A stretch of DNA of 8,200 bases from Anaerolineales bacterium (GTDB lineage Bacteria > Chloroflexota > Anaerolineae > 4572-78 > J111): positions 1 through 8,200 of the forward strand of contig JAAUSP010000330.1 of assembly GCA_012032575.1 (NCBI GenBank), read 5' to 3'. Shown one piece after another: positions 7,977 to 8,200 of the stretch (the first letter of the stretch is position 1; each line of letters opens with the position of its first letter). The position numbers were made by a program, and so were the translations under genes. Under the pieces are notes generated by a model, which was given only the letters and a program-made list of their open reading frames with translations, did no database searches and was not told where the DNA came from.

Positions 7977-8036
7977 CGTGTTGCGTGTTGCGTCTTCCGT
8001 CGGTTTGACCTCACGCAAGACGCAACACGCAACACG
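7977..8036. repeat. Perfect 20-bp-arm hairpin with heptamer arms
   Basis: The arms 7977-7996 and 8017-8036 are perfect inverted copies around a 20-nt loop. Each arm is built from CGTGTTG heptamers (two copies plus a CGTCTTC variant). The frame TGCGTGT is one base from the TGCGTGA unit at 1348-1365. It lies between convergent genes and is followed by TTTT at 8037-8040, so it may also act as a terminator for mce; that role is inference. Confidence 0.88.
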
Positions 8037-8066
8037 TTTTGGCGAATTTAAATCTTGGAACTACCT

Positions 8067-8094
8067 AATCTCCAATCTCTAATCTCCAATCTCC
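8067..8094. repeat. GGAGATT heptamer repeat, four units, inverted
   Basis: AATCTCC, AATCTCT, AATCTCC and AATCTCC are the complement of GGAGATT units. The array forms an inverted pair with 7915-7935 around the 20-bp-arm hairpin. The stop codon of the minus-strand gene (8079-8081) lies inside it. Confidence 0.85.
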
Positions 8095-8200
8095 CTTTGT
8101 ACAATTTCTTTAGCTTCTTCAAACGCCTGGGCCGCTTCTGGCATAAACCGGCTGATGTGCCCAGGCATTGTATTTTTGACCGCCGTTACGGCTGCGCCAT
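8079..8200 (-). CDS. C-terminus of an unidentified protein (partial)
   Basis: On the minus strand an open frame enters at the right edge and ends with TAG at 8081-8079. The visible 39 residues run from GAAVTAVKNTMPGHISRFMP through a charged helix (EAAQAFEEAKEIV) to QREIGD. The other two minus frames are closed by stops within this stretch. GC-rich third positions before the repeat support coding. The last four residues (E-I-G-D) are encoded by heptamer repeat DNA, so the natural stop may have been replaced or extended by repeat insertion. No family is recognised from this fragment. The gene is convergent with the mutase operon. Confidence 0.6.
   Translation of the reverse strand, partial: GAAVTAVKNTMPGHISRFMPEAAQAFEEAKEIVQREIGD

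Overview
The window looks like a moderately GC-rich bacterial chromosome segment. A complete methylmalonyl-CoA mutase operon sits between short-repeat-rich intergenic DNA. The separate small and large mutase subunits, the MeaB chaperone with a long N-terminal extension, the repeat-laden spacers and the small RHH-like/HNH gene pair together suggest Chloroflexota (an Anaerolineae-type environmental genome). That placement is inference from gene content and style. No taxonomic marker gene is present.

Layout: (1) 1-48, minus strand: first 16 codons of a Rossmann-fold NAD(P)-binding protein that runs off the left edge. (2) 49-257: divergent intergenic region with a heptanucleotide tandem array and a near-consensus sigma-70 promoter (TTGACA-N17-TATACT). 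(3) 258-1114: two-gene unit, a ribbon-helix-helix-like small protein followed with a 1-bp overlap by an HNH endonuclease, then a clear intrinsic terminator at 1198-1229. (4) 1230-1908: about 680 bp with no convincing gene but several hairpins, three of them with arms that are themselves tandem repeats of 7-10 bp. (5) 1909-7912: mutA, mutB, meaB and mce, all on the plus strand. mutA/mutB and mutB/meaB overlap. mce follows after a 92-bp gap that holds a perfect 32-bp palindrome. (6) 7913-8078: convergent intergenic region with more heptamer repeats and a 20-bp-arm hairpin. (7) 8079-8200, minus strand: the C-terminus of an unidentified protein whose stop codon lies inside a heptamer repeat.

The operon forms one metabolic module. 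Mce epimerises (S)- to (R)-methylmalonyl-CoA. MutA/MutB convert (R)-methylmalonyl-CoA to succinyl-CoA with adenosylcobalamin. MeaB is the GTPase that protects the mutase and gates its cofactor loading. This links propionyl-CoA (odd-chain fatty acids, branched-chain amino acids, propionate) to the TCA cycle, or runs in reverse for propionate formation. MutB keeps its catalytic and cobalt-binding residues and MutA has lost them, as expected for the alpha/beta heterodimer.

Points most worth a second look: the meaB reading frame is broken by one missing T in a T run at 6921-6925, where a -1 slip would exactly restore the family sequence; a family of intergenic hairpins is built from 7-bp and 10-bp tandem units; and the RHH-like/HNH pair is a small system of unknown function.
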